Positions 34,497 through 42,955 of a stretch of 64,000 bases of DNA are shown in pieces (within the stretch, counting starts at the first letter, position 1; each line of letters opens with the position of its first letter). Under the pieces are notes generated by a model. The model saw nothing but the letters and a program-made list of their open reading frames with translations, was not told the DNA's origin and did not search any database. Both the position numbers and the translations under genes were made by a program. This DNA comes from Psychromonas arctica DSM 14288 (GTDB lineage Bacteria; Pseudomonadota; Gammaproteobacteria; Enterobacterales; Psychromonadaceae): positions 1 through 64,000 of the forward strand of contig NZ_AXWP01000026.1 in assembly GCF_000482725.1 (NCBI RefSeq), in the 5' to 3' direction.

Positions 34497-36551
34497 ATGT
34501 TTTTAACTTGTGGTGGTGTTCCTGACAAATTAGGCGTTACATTTACATCAGAAGGTGCAAACTTTTGTGTCTATGCACGCCTTGCTAAAACAGTTGAGTT
34601 ACTTTTTTTCGATCATAAAGATGCAAAAAAACCTTCTCATATTTTTAAACTTTCTGATGTCGCTAACAGAACCGCCTATTATTGGCATATTTCAGTCAAA
34701 GGTGTGAAAGCAGGGCAATTATATGGTTTTCGTGTGGACGGGCCTTATAGACCCTCTAGAAGAAATGAATTTTATCCTGAAAAAGTACTACTTGACCCCT
34801 ATGCGTTGTTAGTAGAGCGTGGGAAAAATTTCTGTCGAGATGCCGCGCTAGGGAAACAATCCAATATCGATAAATGCCTAAAGGGTGTGGTTGTTGATAT
34901 CGATGATTATGATTGGGGAGAGGATTTTCATCCACGCCATACTTTTGCCAAAACGGTAATTTACGAAATGCATGTAGGTGGTTTTACTCGTCATCCAAGC
35001 TCTGGTGTCGGCGATGATAAACGGGGTACTTATGCGGGCATAATAGAAAAAATACCTTATTTAAAAGAACTTGGGATCACTGCTGTTGAGTTAATGCCTG
35101 TGTATCAATTTGATCCTAGTGAGCATCATGCTGGTTTAGTCAATTATTGGGGTTATAGCCCTATCTCTTTATTTTCTGTACACCGTGAATATAGTGCTGA
35201 CCAATCATTACTCGGTCCTATTAATGAGTTTCGAGATATGGTTAAAGCATTACATGCCGCCGATATAGAAGTTATTTTAGATGTGGTTTATAACCATACT
35301 GCAGAGGGTGATAAACAAGGCCCTACCTATTCGTTTAGAGGTTTTGACAGTTCAGATTATTATATTTTATCGCAAGATAAGAAACATTATATGAATTTTA
35401 GTGGCTGTGGTAATACCCTAAATGGTACCCATTCAGTTGTGCGTCGTATGATCATTGATAGTTTGCATTTTTGGGTTGAAAAAATGCATATTGATGGTTT
35501 TAGATTTGATTTAGCCTCGATCTTATCGCGCGATGAATCAGGGCATCCAATGCTAAGCCCACCGACGTTATGGAGTATCGATACTGACCCAATACTTGCC
35601 CCTGTGAAATTAATTGCAGAAGCATGGGATGCTGGTGGTTTGTATCAAGTTGGCAGTTTGGCAGGGCAGCGTTGGCGTGAATGGAATGGACATTTCCGTG
35701 ATGACGTACGTCGTTTTGTCAAAGGTGACCATGGCATGATCACGCAATTTGTTGCTCGTTTAATCGGTAGTCCGGACATTTATGGCGACCGCTCACTTGA
35801 GCCGGCAAAATCGGTTAACTTTATTACCTGTCATGACGGTTTTACCTTGGCTGATTTGGTCAGCTATAACGATAAACATAATCAGGAAAACGGTGAGAAT
35901 AATGGAGATGGTTGTGACCATAACTTTAGTTGGAATCATGGTGTAGAAGGGCACACTACTGACCCTCATATTTTAAAATTACGTAATCAACAAATGAAAA
36001 ATATGATGGTGATTAATCTACTTTCTTTAGGTACCCCAATGTTATTAATGGGTGACGAGATAGCACGAACACAAAAAGGCAATAACAATGGTTACTGCCA
36101 GGATAATATTGATTTTTGGCTGGATTGGGGTGACTTAGAAAAAAATAGTGAACAATTTCGTTTCACTAAAGCATTACTTGATCAACGCAATATGTTGGAA
36201 TTTGTTTGTTTTGATGAATCAAAGCGTAACTCTTTGCATGACATTATTGCACAGGCTCGTATTAGCTGGCATGGAGTCAAGCTTAACAAGCCTAACTGGG
36301 GTGAAGATTCACATTCTATTGCATTAGAAAGCCAACACCCAGATTGTGGAGGAGTTTCATTTGTCATTTTTAATGCCTATTGGGAAGCATTACAATTTGA
36401 ATTACCGAAAGCTCGACATGGTAAATGGTTACGTGCAGTGGATACCTCTTTGTCGGACGGAAATGATATACATATTGAAGGAGATAAAAAGCACTGGTTC
36501 AAGGACAGTTACTTAGCAGCGCCACGTTCAGTGGTTATTTTGACATGCTAA
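34497..36551 (+). CDS. glgX: Glycogen debranching enzyme / isoamylase type
   Basis: The 684-residue GH13 enzyme cleaves alpha-1,6 branches of glycogen. It has an N-terminal CBM48 domain (about 10-110) and an isoamylase-like barrel. Key regions are DVVYNH at 262-267, nucleophile Asp338 (GFRFDLAS), acid/base Glu375 (LIAEAWD) and Asp447 (TCHDGFT). The NNGDGCDHNFSWNHGVEG and GDEIARTQKGNNNGYCQD stretches are typical of GlgX/TreX. There is no signal peptide. The usual glg partners are not adjacent; the only other glucan enzyme here is the GH13 gene at 6120. A 27-bp tandem array begins inside its last eight codons. Confidence 0.93.
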   Translation: MFLTCGGVPDKLGVTFTSEGANFCVYARLAKTVELLFFDHKDAKKPSHIFKLSDVANRTAYYWHISVKGVKAGQLYGFRVDGPYRPSRRNEFYPEKVLLDPYALLVERGKNFCRDAALGKQSNIDKCLKGVVVDIDDYDWGEDFHPRHTFAKTVIYEMHVGGFTRHPSSGVGDDKRGTYAGIIEKIPYLKELGITAVELMPVYQFDPSEHHAGLVNYWGYSPISLFSVHREYSADQSLLGPINEFRDMVKALHAADIEVILDVVYNHTAEGDKQGPTYSFRGFDSSDYYILSQDKKHYMNFSGCGNTLNGTHSVVRRMIIDSLHFWVEKMHIDGFRFDLASILSRDESGHPMLSPPTLWSIDTDPILAPVKLIAEAWDAGGLYQVGSLAGQRWREWNGHFRDDVRRFVKGDHGMITQFVARLIGSPDIYGDRSLEPAKSVNFITCHDGFTLADLVSYNDKHNQENGENNGDGCDHNFSWNHGVEGHTTDPHILKLRNQQMKNMMVINLLSLGTPMLLMGDEIARTQKGNNNGYCQDNIDFWLDWGDLEKNSEQFRFTKALLDQRNMLEFVCFDESKRNSLHDIIAQARISWHGVKLNKPNWGEDSHSIALESQHPDCGGVSFVIFNAYWEALQFELPKARHGKWLRAVDTSLSDGNDIHIEGDKKHWFKDSYLAAPRSVVILTC

Positions 36552-36636
36552 AGGGCAGTGGTTATTTTGATATGTTAATGGGTAGTGGTTATTTTGATAT
36601 GTTAATGGGTAGTGGTTATCTTGACATATTAAAGGC
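36529..36636. repeat. 27-bp tandem array, 4 copies, starting inside glgX
   Basis: Copies run 36529-36555, 36556-36582, 36583-36609 and 36610-36636. Each begins YAGTGGTTATYTTGAYAT and ends TTAA or CTAA plus GG. The first copy includes the last seven glgX codons and its stop, so the array arose by duplication of the gene's 3' end. The other copies are outside the coding region. Confidence 0.9.
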
Positions 36637-36648
36637 GATTTTATTATT

Positions 36649-36903
36649 TTATGTTAAACATTGATTGGCCGATACAGGTATCCGTAACCAACTGTATTTT
36701 ATTAATTTATCGTTTTGCTCTGATAATGAGCCTGCGAGTACCAGTAACTCTGCGCCTCCCGGAACCTTCATACTGATTTCACTAAGAGGCGAAAAATGCA
36801 ATAAACTTACTTCTTCATGATTATCTTTGTAAAGTGGGGTGACATCGACACCTTTATGATCAGGATAGGCAACTTATCCCGTAAATTGTGTTTGTAATTG
36901 CAC
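36649..36903 (-). pseudogene. Broken ChrR-type cupin gene
   Basis: On the minus strand a GTG at 36903 with GAGGA 5 nt upstream starts a frame of 84 codons with an in-frame TAA at codon 10. The rest reads DHKGVDVTPLYKD, EEVSLLHFSPLSEI, VPGGAELLVLAGSLSEQ and YSWLRIPVSANQ. The PGG-x-E-x-LVL-x-G and W-x-R-x-P pattern is that of ChrR/anti-sigma cupin proteins. The end is short compared with relatives, so both the early stop and truncation point to a decayed gene. Confidence 0.65.
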
Positions 36904-37070
36904 ATGAGTCCTCTCTTCAGGTTAAAATTTCCACAATTTAACTAACCAATGATCATAGTTATTTTAAGCTGTTAACTAAATAGACTTTACTTTTATTGCT
37001 TAAGTCATAAGTCATTAAATTGGGTGTGGGGTTGTTTTTCTTATCCTGCCCCTGATCTTAAATAAGCTTT
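36904..37070. other. Spacer between cupin pseudogene and PhyH gene
   Basis: This AT-rich spacer shows no gene. It forms, with the tandem array and the pseudogene, the 519-bp stretch without an intact gene after glgX. Confidence 0.4.
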
Positions 37071-37883
37071 TTAAACCAGAACTTGGTCGCTGTGATTGGC
37101 TATCTGTAACGCTTTTAGCCTTAGGGTATTGTTAAATAAACTAGGGTTACTTATGTGTTTTAACATCTGTTCATTGGGCAAACAGTCATCATCAACATAA
37201 TCTACAAAATCGCCTGTTGAATCAAACACTAAAATATCAAAAGCTAATCGATCTAAACCGTATATACCACGATGGATCATATCCGCTGAGAATACTAATA
37301 GATCACCTGCTGCTAATTCAATTTGTTTACCCGTCGATAAACTATCACTGCTAAATTTTCGTTTACGTGCGAGTCGAACATCCAACTCTTCAGTACTATC
37401 CCAGCGTTTGTGAGAACCAGGTACAAGCTCCATGCCTGGTTCGTCAAATAGTGGCACGCGAAGATGTAATACTTGTGTTTCTTGAATTGCTTTTTGTTGA
37501 CCTACGAGGTCGTGATCGTATTGGCAATCTCGATGCCAAAAGTTCTCTTGTTGCTGATTGTATGGATTAAAGAATAATTGCGTATTCATAAAAGCAGGGT
37601 GATTAGGGAGCACCGTATTAACCATATCCATTACTTTATTTGAGCTAATAAAATTAAATAGAGAAACACGATCATCATCATTTAAATATTCACTCCCCGT
37701 AATCAGTGAAGAATTAAATGCCTCTTCTTGGTAGAACCTTTTATTGGCCTGCTTCCATGCATTATGAAAGGTCAATATCACTTCTCTCAATGCACTTATT
37801 TCAGCTTCATTAAAATAGTTACGCATCACAAAGTAACCTTGATGGTCATAGCTTTGTTTGATGTTTTGGATGTTGTTGGCCAT
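37071..37883 (-). CDS. Phytanoyl-CoA dioxygenase (PhyH) family protein
   Basis: This non-haem Fe(II)/2-oxoglutarate oxygenase has about 270 residues. The facial triad is visible as His-x-Asp in FWHRDCQYDHD and a distal His in ADMIHRGIYG; a following Arg (LDRLAFDI) may bind oxoglutarate. GYFVMRNYFNEAEISALR and MELVPGSHKRW are standard PhyH segments. The substrate is unknown; bacterial members hydroxylate diverse small molecules. The frame extends to 37916; I prefer the ATG at 37883, which starts nearer the conserved part and has a distant GAGG, but the choice is not firm. It is a single gene. Confidence 0.85.
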   Translation of the reverse strand: MANNIQNIKQSYDHQGYFVMRNYFNEAEISALREVILTFHNAWKQANKRFYQEEAFNSSLITGSEYLNDDDRVSLFNFISSNKVMDMVNTVLPNHPAFMNTQLFFNPYNQQQENFWHRDCQYDHDLVGQQKAIQETQVLHLRVPLFDEPGMELVPGSHKRWDSTEELDVRLARKRKFSSDSLSTGKQIELAAGDLLVFSADMIHRGIYGLDRLAFDILVFDSTGDFVDYVDDDCLPNEQMLKHISNPSLFNNTLRLKALQIANHSDQVLV

Positions 37884-38113
37884 TAACGAGTGGTGCCTCA
37901 AGCGGTAAAAGTACATTTAAGGTATAACGGGTATAGCTGTTACCCAGTTTTTGGGAAATTAACCATTATGAATGTTAAGCGATATTAATTATCGCGTTAT
38001 GATAACTGTAAATTAGTTAAAATCAAAAAACTAATCATGCTAACCCTGTAAGAACAAGTTGTATGCTGACCAATTTCATTAAGTATGTGATCAGCTATCT
38101 AGAGGAATGGGTA

Positions 38114-39529
38114 TTAATCCTGTTCTTGTTTCGCGATATAAAAGCCAAGTTGTTGTATACCTTGTTCACGTTCTATTTCTGTTTTTTCACTAAAGTTAAG
38201 ACGCATACAATGCCGATATTTGCCAGTAGCTGAGAATAAAATGCCAGGTGCAATACTGACGTTACCTTGTTTACATTGTGTCGATAGTTTTACTGCGTCA
38301 TAGCGTTTATTCAACTCTACCCACAAGATATAACCTCCCTTCGGAAAGCTGATACGCGTATCACTAGGAAAGTGTTGTTTGATGCATTTGATAAGATGAT
38401 CTCGTCCTTGTTTATACAATAACCGTACTTTTCTCGTATGTCGTTCATAACCTCCGCTTTTAATGAAATCTGCTATCGCCAATTGCGGTAAAGTTGGGCA
38501 CATTGAACTGCTTACATATTTTACGTGGGTCACTTTATCTCGGTAGCGGCCAGGCGCGATCCATCCGACACGAATCCCTGGGGCAACGGTTTTAGAAAAT
38601 GAGCTACACAATAAAACACGGCCATCTTCATCAAATGATTTGATACTTTTAGGACGGGGAGATTGGTAACTTATATCACCATAAATATCATCTTCGATGA
38701 TGGTAATATCATAACTCTGAGCGAGCTGATAAAGGCGTTTTTTCGCTGCTTCAGGCATACTGTAACCCATTGGGTTATTGCACGTAGGGGTCACTAAAAT
38801 AGATTTGATTGGCCACTGCTCTAGTGCAAGTTCTAAGGCTTCTAAACTTAATCCATTTTCAGCATTAGTTGGGATCTCTATAGCTTTTAAGTTGGCGGTT
38901 TTAATGGCTTGCATTGAACCATAAAAACTCGGTGATTCAACGGCAACAACATCACCAGGTTTAGTAACGGATCGTAAACAAACCGACAAACCTTCTTGGC
39001 AACCGGATGTGATCACTAGATCATCCGGGTGCAATACACAGCCCGAATGAGCAGCGAGCTTAGCTATTTGCTCTCTTAATACTAATGAGCCTTCAATATT
39101 ACCATAGGGTAAACTCAGTGACGCTTGATGACGCATTAGTGATGTCATCTTTTTTAACAGTGGGGCCAAACTGGGCACTGTCATATTAGGCATTGCATGT
39201 TGCAGTTGTACGGTAGAAACATTTTCTTTGGCAAGCAGTACTTCTAGGACTTGTTGCCATTGTGATACTTCGATTGGTCTTTGGGCTGGACGAGAGGTCA
39301 CTGGTAGAGTGGCTGCGATGGGTTTATAGGCAACAAAATAACCAGATTTAGGGCGGGCTTCAATTAAGTTTTCCATCTCAAGTTGATGATAAGCTTGTTG
39401 CACGGTAGAAATGCTGACGCAATGCTCTGTAACCAGTTGCCGAATTGAGGGCAATTTATCTCCCGCTACAAATAAACCATTGTGAATATTTTCACGTAAA
39501 CCCTTTGCGACTTTATCGTATAATTTCAT
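38114..39529 (-). CDS. MocR-type regulator (GntR wHTH fused to PLP aminotransferase domain)
   Basis: The 471-residue regulator has a GntR winged helix at 1-68 (LPSIRQLVTEHCVSISTVQQAYHQLE, LIEARPKSGYFV) and a fold-type I aminotransferase domain from about 100 to 465. Lys313 in SSFSKTVAPG should bind PLP, and TPTCNNPMGYSM, IIEDDIYGDI and the RLNFS arginine are conserved. MocR proteins sense PLP or an amino-acid adduct and control nearby genes. AAGGA lies 5 nt before the ATG. It is divergent from the DUF1127-LysE pair, with direct repeats in the gap, so it probably controls the exporter. Confidence 0.93.
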   Translation of the reverse strand: MKLYDKVAKGLRENIHNGLFVAGDKLPSIRQLVTEHCVSISTVQQAYHQLEMENLIEARPKSGYFVAYKPIAATLPVTSRPAQRPIEVSQWQQVLEVLLAKENVSTVQLQHAMPNMTVPSLAPLLKKMTSLMRHQASLSLPYGNIEGSLVLREQIAKLAAHSGCVLHPDDLVITSGCQEGLSVCLRSVTKPGDVVAVESPSFYGSMQAIKTANLKAIEIPTNAENGLSLEALELALEQWPIKSILVTPTCNNPMGYSMPEAAKKRLYQLAQSYDITIIEDDIYGDISYQSPRPKSIKSFDEDGRVLLCSSFSKTVAPGIRVGWIAPGRYRDKVTHVKYVSSSMCPTLPQLAIADFIKSGGYERHTRKVRLLYKQGRDHLIKCIKQHFPSDTRISFPKGGYILWVELNKRYDAVKLSTQCKQGNVSIAPGILFSATGKYRHCMRLNFSEKTEIEREQGIQQLGFYIAKQEQD

Positions 39530-39678
39530 GCTATCCTTGCTTTCCTATTAATATCTACCTCAATCATTAAGTGCTGAAACTCTAAATTCAACTTGTTGTT
39601 TCTGATTTAATGAAAACGCACTGTTGCAGTTATGATGTTTTTATCTGTATTAATATACCTGTCAATATGAAATTATAA

Positions 39679-39711
39679 CCATACAGTTTGTTCTTTTGTG
39701 CGCCATACAGT
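39679..39711. promoter_or_regulatory. Direct repeats CCATACAGT, candidate MocR-binding sites
   Basis: CCATACAGT occurs at 39679-39687 and 39703-39711, 24 bp apart, and a CTGTAT in reverse orientation follows near 39729. MocR/PdxR regulators are known to bind spaced direct repeats plus an inverted half in the divergent promoter region, which is where these lie. Confidence 0.55.
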
Positions 39712-39818
39712 CATTTGTATTGGCTATCTGTATCTACAAAGTTATTTTATTTGAATCTGTATTGAGTTGTCGGCTTGTTTACAATGATTATTCACAGTAA
39801 TTGTTAAGGAGAATGGGC

Positions 39819-40010
39819 ATGCAAAAAAAAATAAATAAAATGGGGGCGATGATGAGACTTTATAAAACACGTCAACAATTGCAAAAATTGCCTGATTTTA
39901 TACTTCAGGATATAGGCAGAACCAAAGCAGAGATCACACATGAATTAAATAAAAATAACTTGCTTAATCTTGCTGTTAGTCATTTCCGCAATCTGCTAAA
40001 GGGAGGCTAA
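39819..40010 (+). CDS. DUF1127 (YjiS-like) small protein
   Basis: The 63-residue basic protein has the DUF1127 core LPDFILQDIGRTKAEITHEL in its second half. Small DUF1127 proteins of proteobacteria bind RNA and influence phosphate or arginine metabolism and small-RNA turnover in some species. AAGGAG lies 7 nt before the ATG at 39819; the upstream TTG and ATG in the same frame are badly spaced. The stop is 1 bp before the LysE start, so translation is probably coupled. This pairing with a MocR-LysE locus is notable. Confidence 0.85.
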   Translation: MQKKINKMGAMMRLYKTRQQLQKLPDFILQDIGRTKAEITHELNKNNLLNLAVSHFRNLLKGG

Positions 40011-40011
40011 T

Positions 40012-40635
40012 ATGGATTTATCATTATTGATGGCTATTGCCATCTTTGCATTTGTTATGTCAGTAACGCCCGGACCTAACAATGTAATGTTACTTGCCTC
40101 TGGCGCTCAATTTGGTTACCAAAAAACCTTGCCACATATTTTTGGTATTGTGATCGGTATTGCCTGTTTATTAGCATCTATACTATTAGGCTTTGGTGTT
40201 GTGTTTGAGCGTTATCCTGAGTTATATCAAGCGTTAAAAGTTGTCGGTTCATTGTATTTATTTTGGTTAGCCTGGAAAGTAACAACTGCATCTACTGAGG
40301 TTACAACGTTATCTCCTTTACAGGTTAAAGGCCAACATACTGAGAGTCAACCAATGAGTCTGTTTTCAGCATCCTGCTTTCAGTTTGTAAACCCGAAAGC
40401 TTGGGCAATGTGTGTTGGTAGTATCAGTAGCTTTACGATTGCAGGGGAACAGTATATTGAGTCTGGGTTATGGATCATGCTCTGTTTTGCGACCACTGGT
40501 TTTGTTGCGATTAGCCTTTGGGCTTATCTTGGTGTAACCATTTCTCAACTATTAACTACACCAAAACGAAAAAAACGCTTTAATTATGTAATGGGTGGAT
40601 TGACAGTAGGCACGTTGTTTTTCATTTTAAATTAG
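40012..40635 (+). CDS. LysE/RhtB-family amino-acid exporter
   Basis: The 207-residue inner-membrane protein has about six hydrophobic segments. FVMSVTPGPNNVMLLASGAQFGYQKTLPHIFGI is the N-terminal LysE family signature, and FQFVNPKAWAM is the second. Family members export lysine, threonine, homoserine, cysteine or related solutes; the N-terminal TPGPNN form resembles the EamB and RhtB group. GGGAGG precedes the ATG. It is transcribed with DUF1127 and divergent from a MocR regulator that probably senses its substrate. Confidence 0.92.
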   Translation: MDLSLLMAIAIFAFVMSVTPGPNNVMLLASGAQFGYQKTLPHIFGIVIGIACLLASILLGFGVVFERYPELYQALKVVGSLYLFWLAWKVTTASTEVTTLSPLQVKGQHTESQPMSLFSASCFQFVNPKAWAMCVGSISSFTIAGEQYIESGLWIMLCFATTGFVAISLWAYLGVTISQLLTTPKRKKRFNYVMGGLTVGTLFFILN

Positions 40636-40816
40636 CTGCTTTAAAAAGATGTATATATAACCACTCTTGCTGTTAAAGTGCATTGAGTATTTGCAATAGC
40701 ATCATTGAAATATAAAACCACCAGTTCAGTTAAATATGAACAGGTGGCTTTTAACAAGGATAGATAAAAAACCAATATTTAAAGGCTTTTTATTAATTGT
40801 TTTTGTCGCTTTTTAC

Positions 40817-40872
40817 TATGGTTATCTGTTTATGGTTATCTGTTTATGGTTACCTGTTTATGATTACCTGCT
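40817..40872. repeat. 14-bp tandem repeat, 4 copies
   Basis: Units beginning TATGGTTATCTGTT run 40817-40830, 40831-40844, 40845-40858 and 40859-40872 with one or two changes in the last two. They lie in the gap between the convergent LysE and HAD genes. Chance frames in this repeat look like hydrophobic peptides but are not genes. Confidence 0.85.
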
Positions 40873-40903
40873 TATGGTGGTGCCTGCCTCTGATTGTCTA
40901 TTT

Positions 40904-41593
40904 TCATTGTTTACTATCGCTGTCTTCACTGATTATCTGCTCAACCACATCATTCATATTGGTGGCATCAATGACTGGTTTCAAATATTGCGGGTGATAG
41001 GGGGCACCAGAACGATCGATATAAGCGGCAAGCATTCCGGCTGACATCGCACCATGTGTATCCCAATCATGTGTAGCAACTAAACGAAGTGCTGAAATAG
41101 GCTGACCTAAATGATCTGCTACAAATTGATAAACTTTAGGATCTGGCTTAAAGCTACCGGTTTCTTCAACTGAAACGACTTCATCAAAATAATCAATTAA
41201 CCCAGCGTTTTGTATTTGCTTGTTAATTAATGCTAATGAAGAGTTTGAAAAAGCAATCGTACGATAACCATTCTCTCGTAAATGTGTTAATGCAGATTTT
41301 ATGTCCTCATGGGCTGGCAAACTTGCAAAAGTAGCCAGGATACTATCTCGATCATCCGCGCATAAAGTCACGCCTTTGCGGGCTGCGATGATATCTAAAA
41401 TATCTGCAGCTAAGGCAGCAAAGCCTGTTTTTAGTCCCGTTACTGCAGCAACCGTTGAAGAATGCAACAGTGTTGCAAACCAAAGGGAACTGACTGAATC
41501 ATCGCCAAAGGCTTGAGCAAACTTAGGTTTTAATAAATCTAAATTAAGCACGGTTTCATTGATATCAAATAATATAGTATTGCGAGTCATCAT
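40904..41593 (-). CDS. Haloacid dehalogenase type II-like HAD hydrolase
   Basis: The 229-residue HAD protein is of the L-2-haloacid dehalogenase subgroup. Nucleophile Asp10 lies in TILFDINETVLNL, motif II Ser in AFSNSS, motif III Lys in GSFKPDPKVY, and motif IV Asp in VATHDWDTHGAMSAG. The FD-x-NET start and SFKPDP-x-VY are typical of type II dehalogenases. True haloacid activity is uncertain since many relatives act on other substrates. Two ATG codons adjoin (41593 and 41590), with AGGAA upstream fitting the second better. It is transcribed in the same direction as the MDR gene at 41771, 177 bp downstream of that gene's terminator. Confidence 0.88.
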   Translation of the reverse strand: MMTRNTILFDINETVLNLDLLKPKFAQAFGDDSVSSLWFATLLHSSTVAAVTGLKTGFAALAADILDIIAARKGVTLCADDRDSILATFASLPAHEDIKSALTHLRENGYRTIAFSNSSLALINKQIQNAGLIDYFDEVVSVEETGSFKPDPKVYQFVADHLGQPISALRLVATHDWDTHGAMSAGMLAAYIDRSGAPYHPQYLKPVIDATNMNDVVEQIISEDSDSKQ

Positions 41594-41650
41594 TATTCCT
41601 ATTTAGTTTAATGGTTTAAGTTGAGTTAATTACTATTTACTTGAACAATA

Positions 41651-41683
41651 CAAATAAAAAGCCGCACATGCAAAGTGTACGGC
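41651..41683 (-). terminator. Intrinsic terminator of the MDR oxidoreductase gene
   Basis: On the minus strand GCCGTACAC and ATGTGCGGC form a stem with one G-T pair around a short loop (41661-41683), followed by TTTTTATTTG. It lies about 90 bp after the stop at 41771. Confidence 0.75.
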
Positions 41684-41770
41684 GAATCTGATGAGTTTCG
41701 ACTTGGGCTAGGGTGATTACCCGCCAAGAGCTAATATTTAACCCTTAACACACAATCAAAGACGCTCATT

Positions 41771-42769
41771 TTATAATTTAACAATCAACTTGCCTTTATT
41801 TGCTCCGGTGCTGAAAAGATTTAAACCATCAATGGCAGAAGTTAATCCATTCAATAAATGTGTGCGGTGTTTAATTTTTCCTGCCATCACGTAAGGGGTT
41901 AATTTTTCTAATAACTCTGGTACTTGATGGAAGTGATCCGGCATAGTAAAACCTTGGACAGTAATACGGCGCTTAATGATATTTAACCAACTTGGACCGG
42001 CTGCAGGCACTTCATTATGATAATCTGCAATTAAACCACATACCACCACACGGCCATGCGCATTAATACGGTCAAAGATTAAGTGTTGAATAGGGCCGCC
42101 GGTATTTTCAAAGAATAAGTCGATACCGTCAGGTGCCGCTGCGGCTAATTGTGCATCCAAATCATCCGTTTTATAATTGATTGCTGCATCAAAGCCTAAT
42201 TCATTGACTATCCAGTCTGCTTTTTCTTGGCTACCTACAACACCAATGACACGCAAACCTTCTGCTTTAGCAAGTTGACCGACAATAGAGCCTACTGAAC
42301 CGGCTGCGCCTGTCACAATTAATGTTTCACCTTTTTTTGGTTTACCGACATTAAATAAGCCTTGTACAGCAGTTAAACCAGGTAATGCAAAAACAGAGAG
42401 AATACTCTCATCAGGCAAAGGTGCGGTTACTTTATTGAGACCTTCACCATCACTGACAAAATATTCTTGCCAACCCATCATGCCCATCACACGGTCACCA
42501 ACAACAAAATCTGGATGGTTGCTAACAGTGACTTCGCCAATACCAGAACTACGCATAACATCGCCCAATGCAACGGGAGGAATATAACTATTTGTATCTG
42601 AGCTCATCCAACCAAACATAGCAGGATCTAATGACATGTAATTTTGTTTAACCAAAACCTGTCCCGGTGCAATCGTTGGGATCTGTTTTTCTACAACGTC
42701 AAATATTGATGAATCAATTACACCACTTTGAGGGCGTTTAATTAAGTTAATAGCGGTAAATGTTGTCAT
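41771..42769 (-). CDS. NADP-dependent MDR oxidoreductase (CurA/YncB-like)
   Basis: The 332-residue zinc-free medium-chain dehydrogenase/reductase resembles leukotriene B4 dehydrogenase and E. coli curcumin reductase. LVKQNYMSLDPAMFGWM is the start typical of this subfamily, and the Rossmann motif TGAAGSVGSIVGQLAK and the NYKTDD and ENTGG stretches follow. Such enzymes reduce the double bond of alpha,beta-unsaturated ketones or aldehydes. AAGGAA precedes the ATG. It is divergent from a LysR gene 186 bp away, which is probably its regulator. Confidence 0.92.
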   Translation of the reverse strand: MTTFTAINLIKRPQSGVIDSSIFDVVEKQIPTIAPGQVLVKQNYMSLDPAMFGWMSSDTNSYIPPVALGDVMRSSGIGEVTVSNHPDFVVGDRVMGMMGWQEYFVSDGEGLNKVTAPLPDESILSVFALPGLTAVQGLFNVGKPKKGETLIVTGAAGSVGSIVGQLAKAEGLRVIGVVGSQEKADWIVNELGFDAAINYKTDDLDAQLAAAAPDGIDLFFENTGGPIQHLIFDRINAHGRVVVCGLIADYHNEVPAAGPSWLNIIKRRITVQGFTMPDHFHQVPELLEKLTPYVMAGKIKHRTHLLNGLTSAIDGLNLFSTGANKGKLIVKL

Positions 42770-42955
42770 TGTTTGTTCCTTTTAATAAAGATTGAACGTA
42801 AAACGTGAAATAATTATGGCAATTTTAAACGGTAAGATATAGTAGCCAATTTAGTATTTACTATTGTCTTTATGACAATAATAAAACGCAGTAACATTGC
42901 CTCTTTATGCTATGTTGCCCGCTTTGTTTCAAATATTTTTGTGATAAGGAATACC

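Noticed and set aside
40736-41044. Plus-strand frame of 102 codons rich in hydrophobic residues
   Set aside because: It runs through the 14-bp tandem array and into the antisense strand of the HAD gene; it has no ribosome site and its hydrophobic look comes from the repeat.
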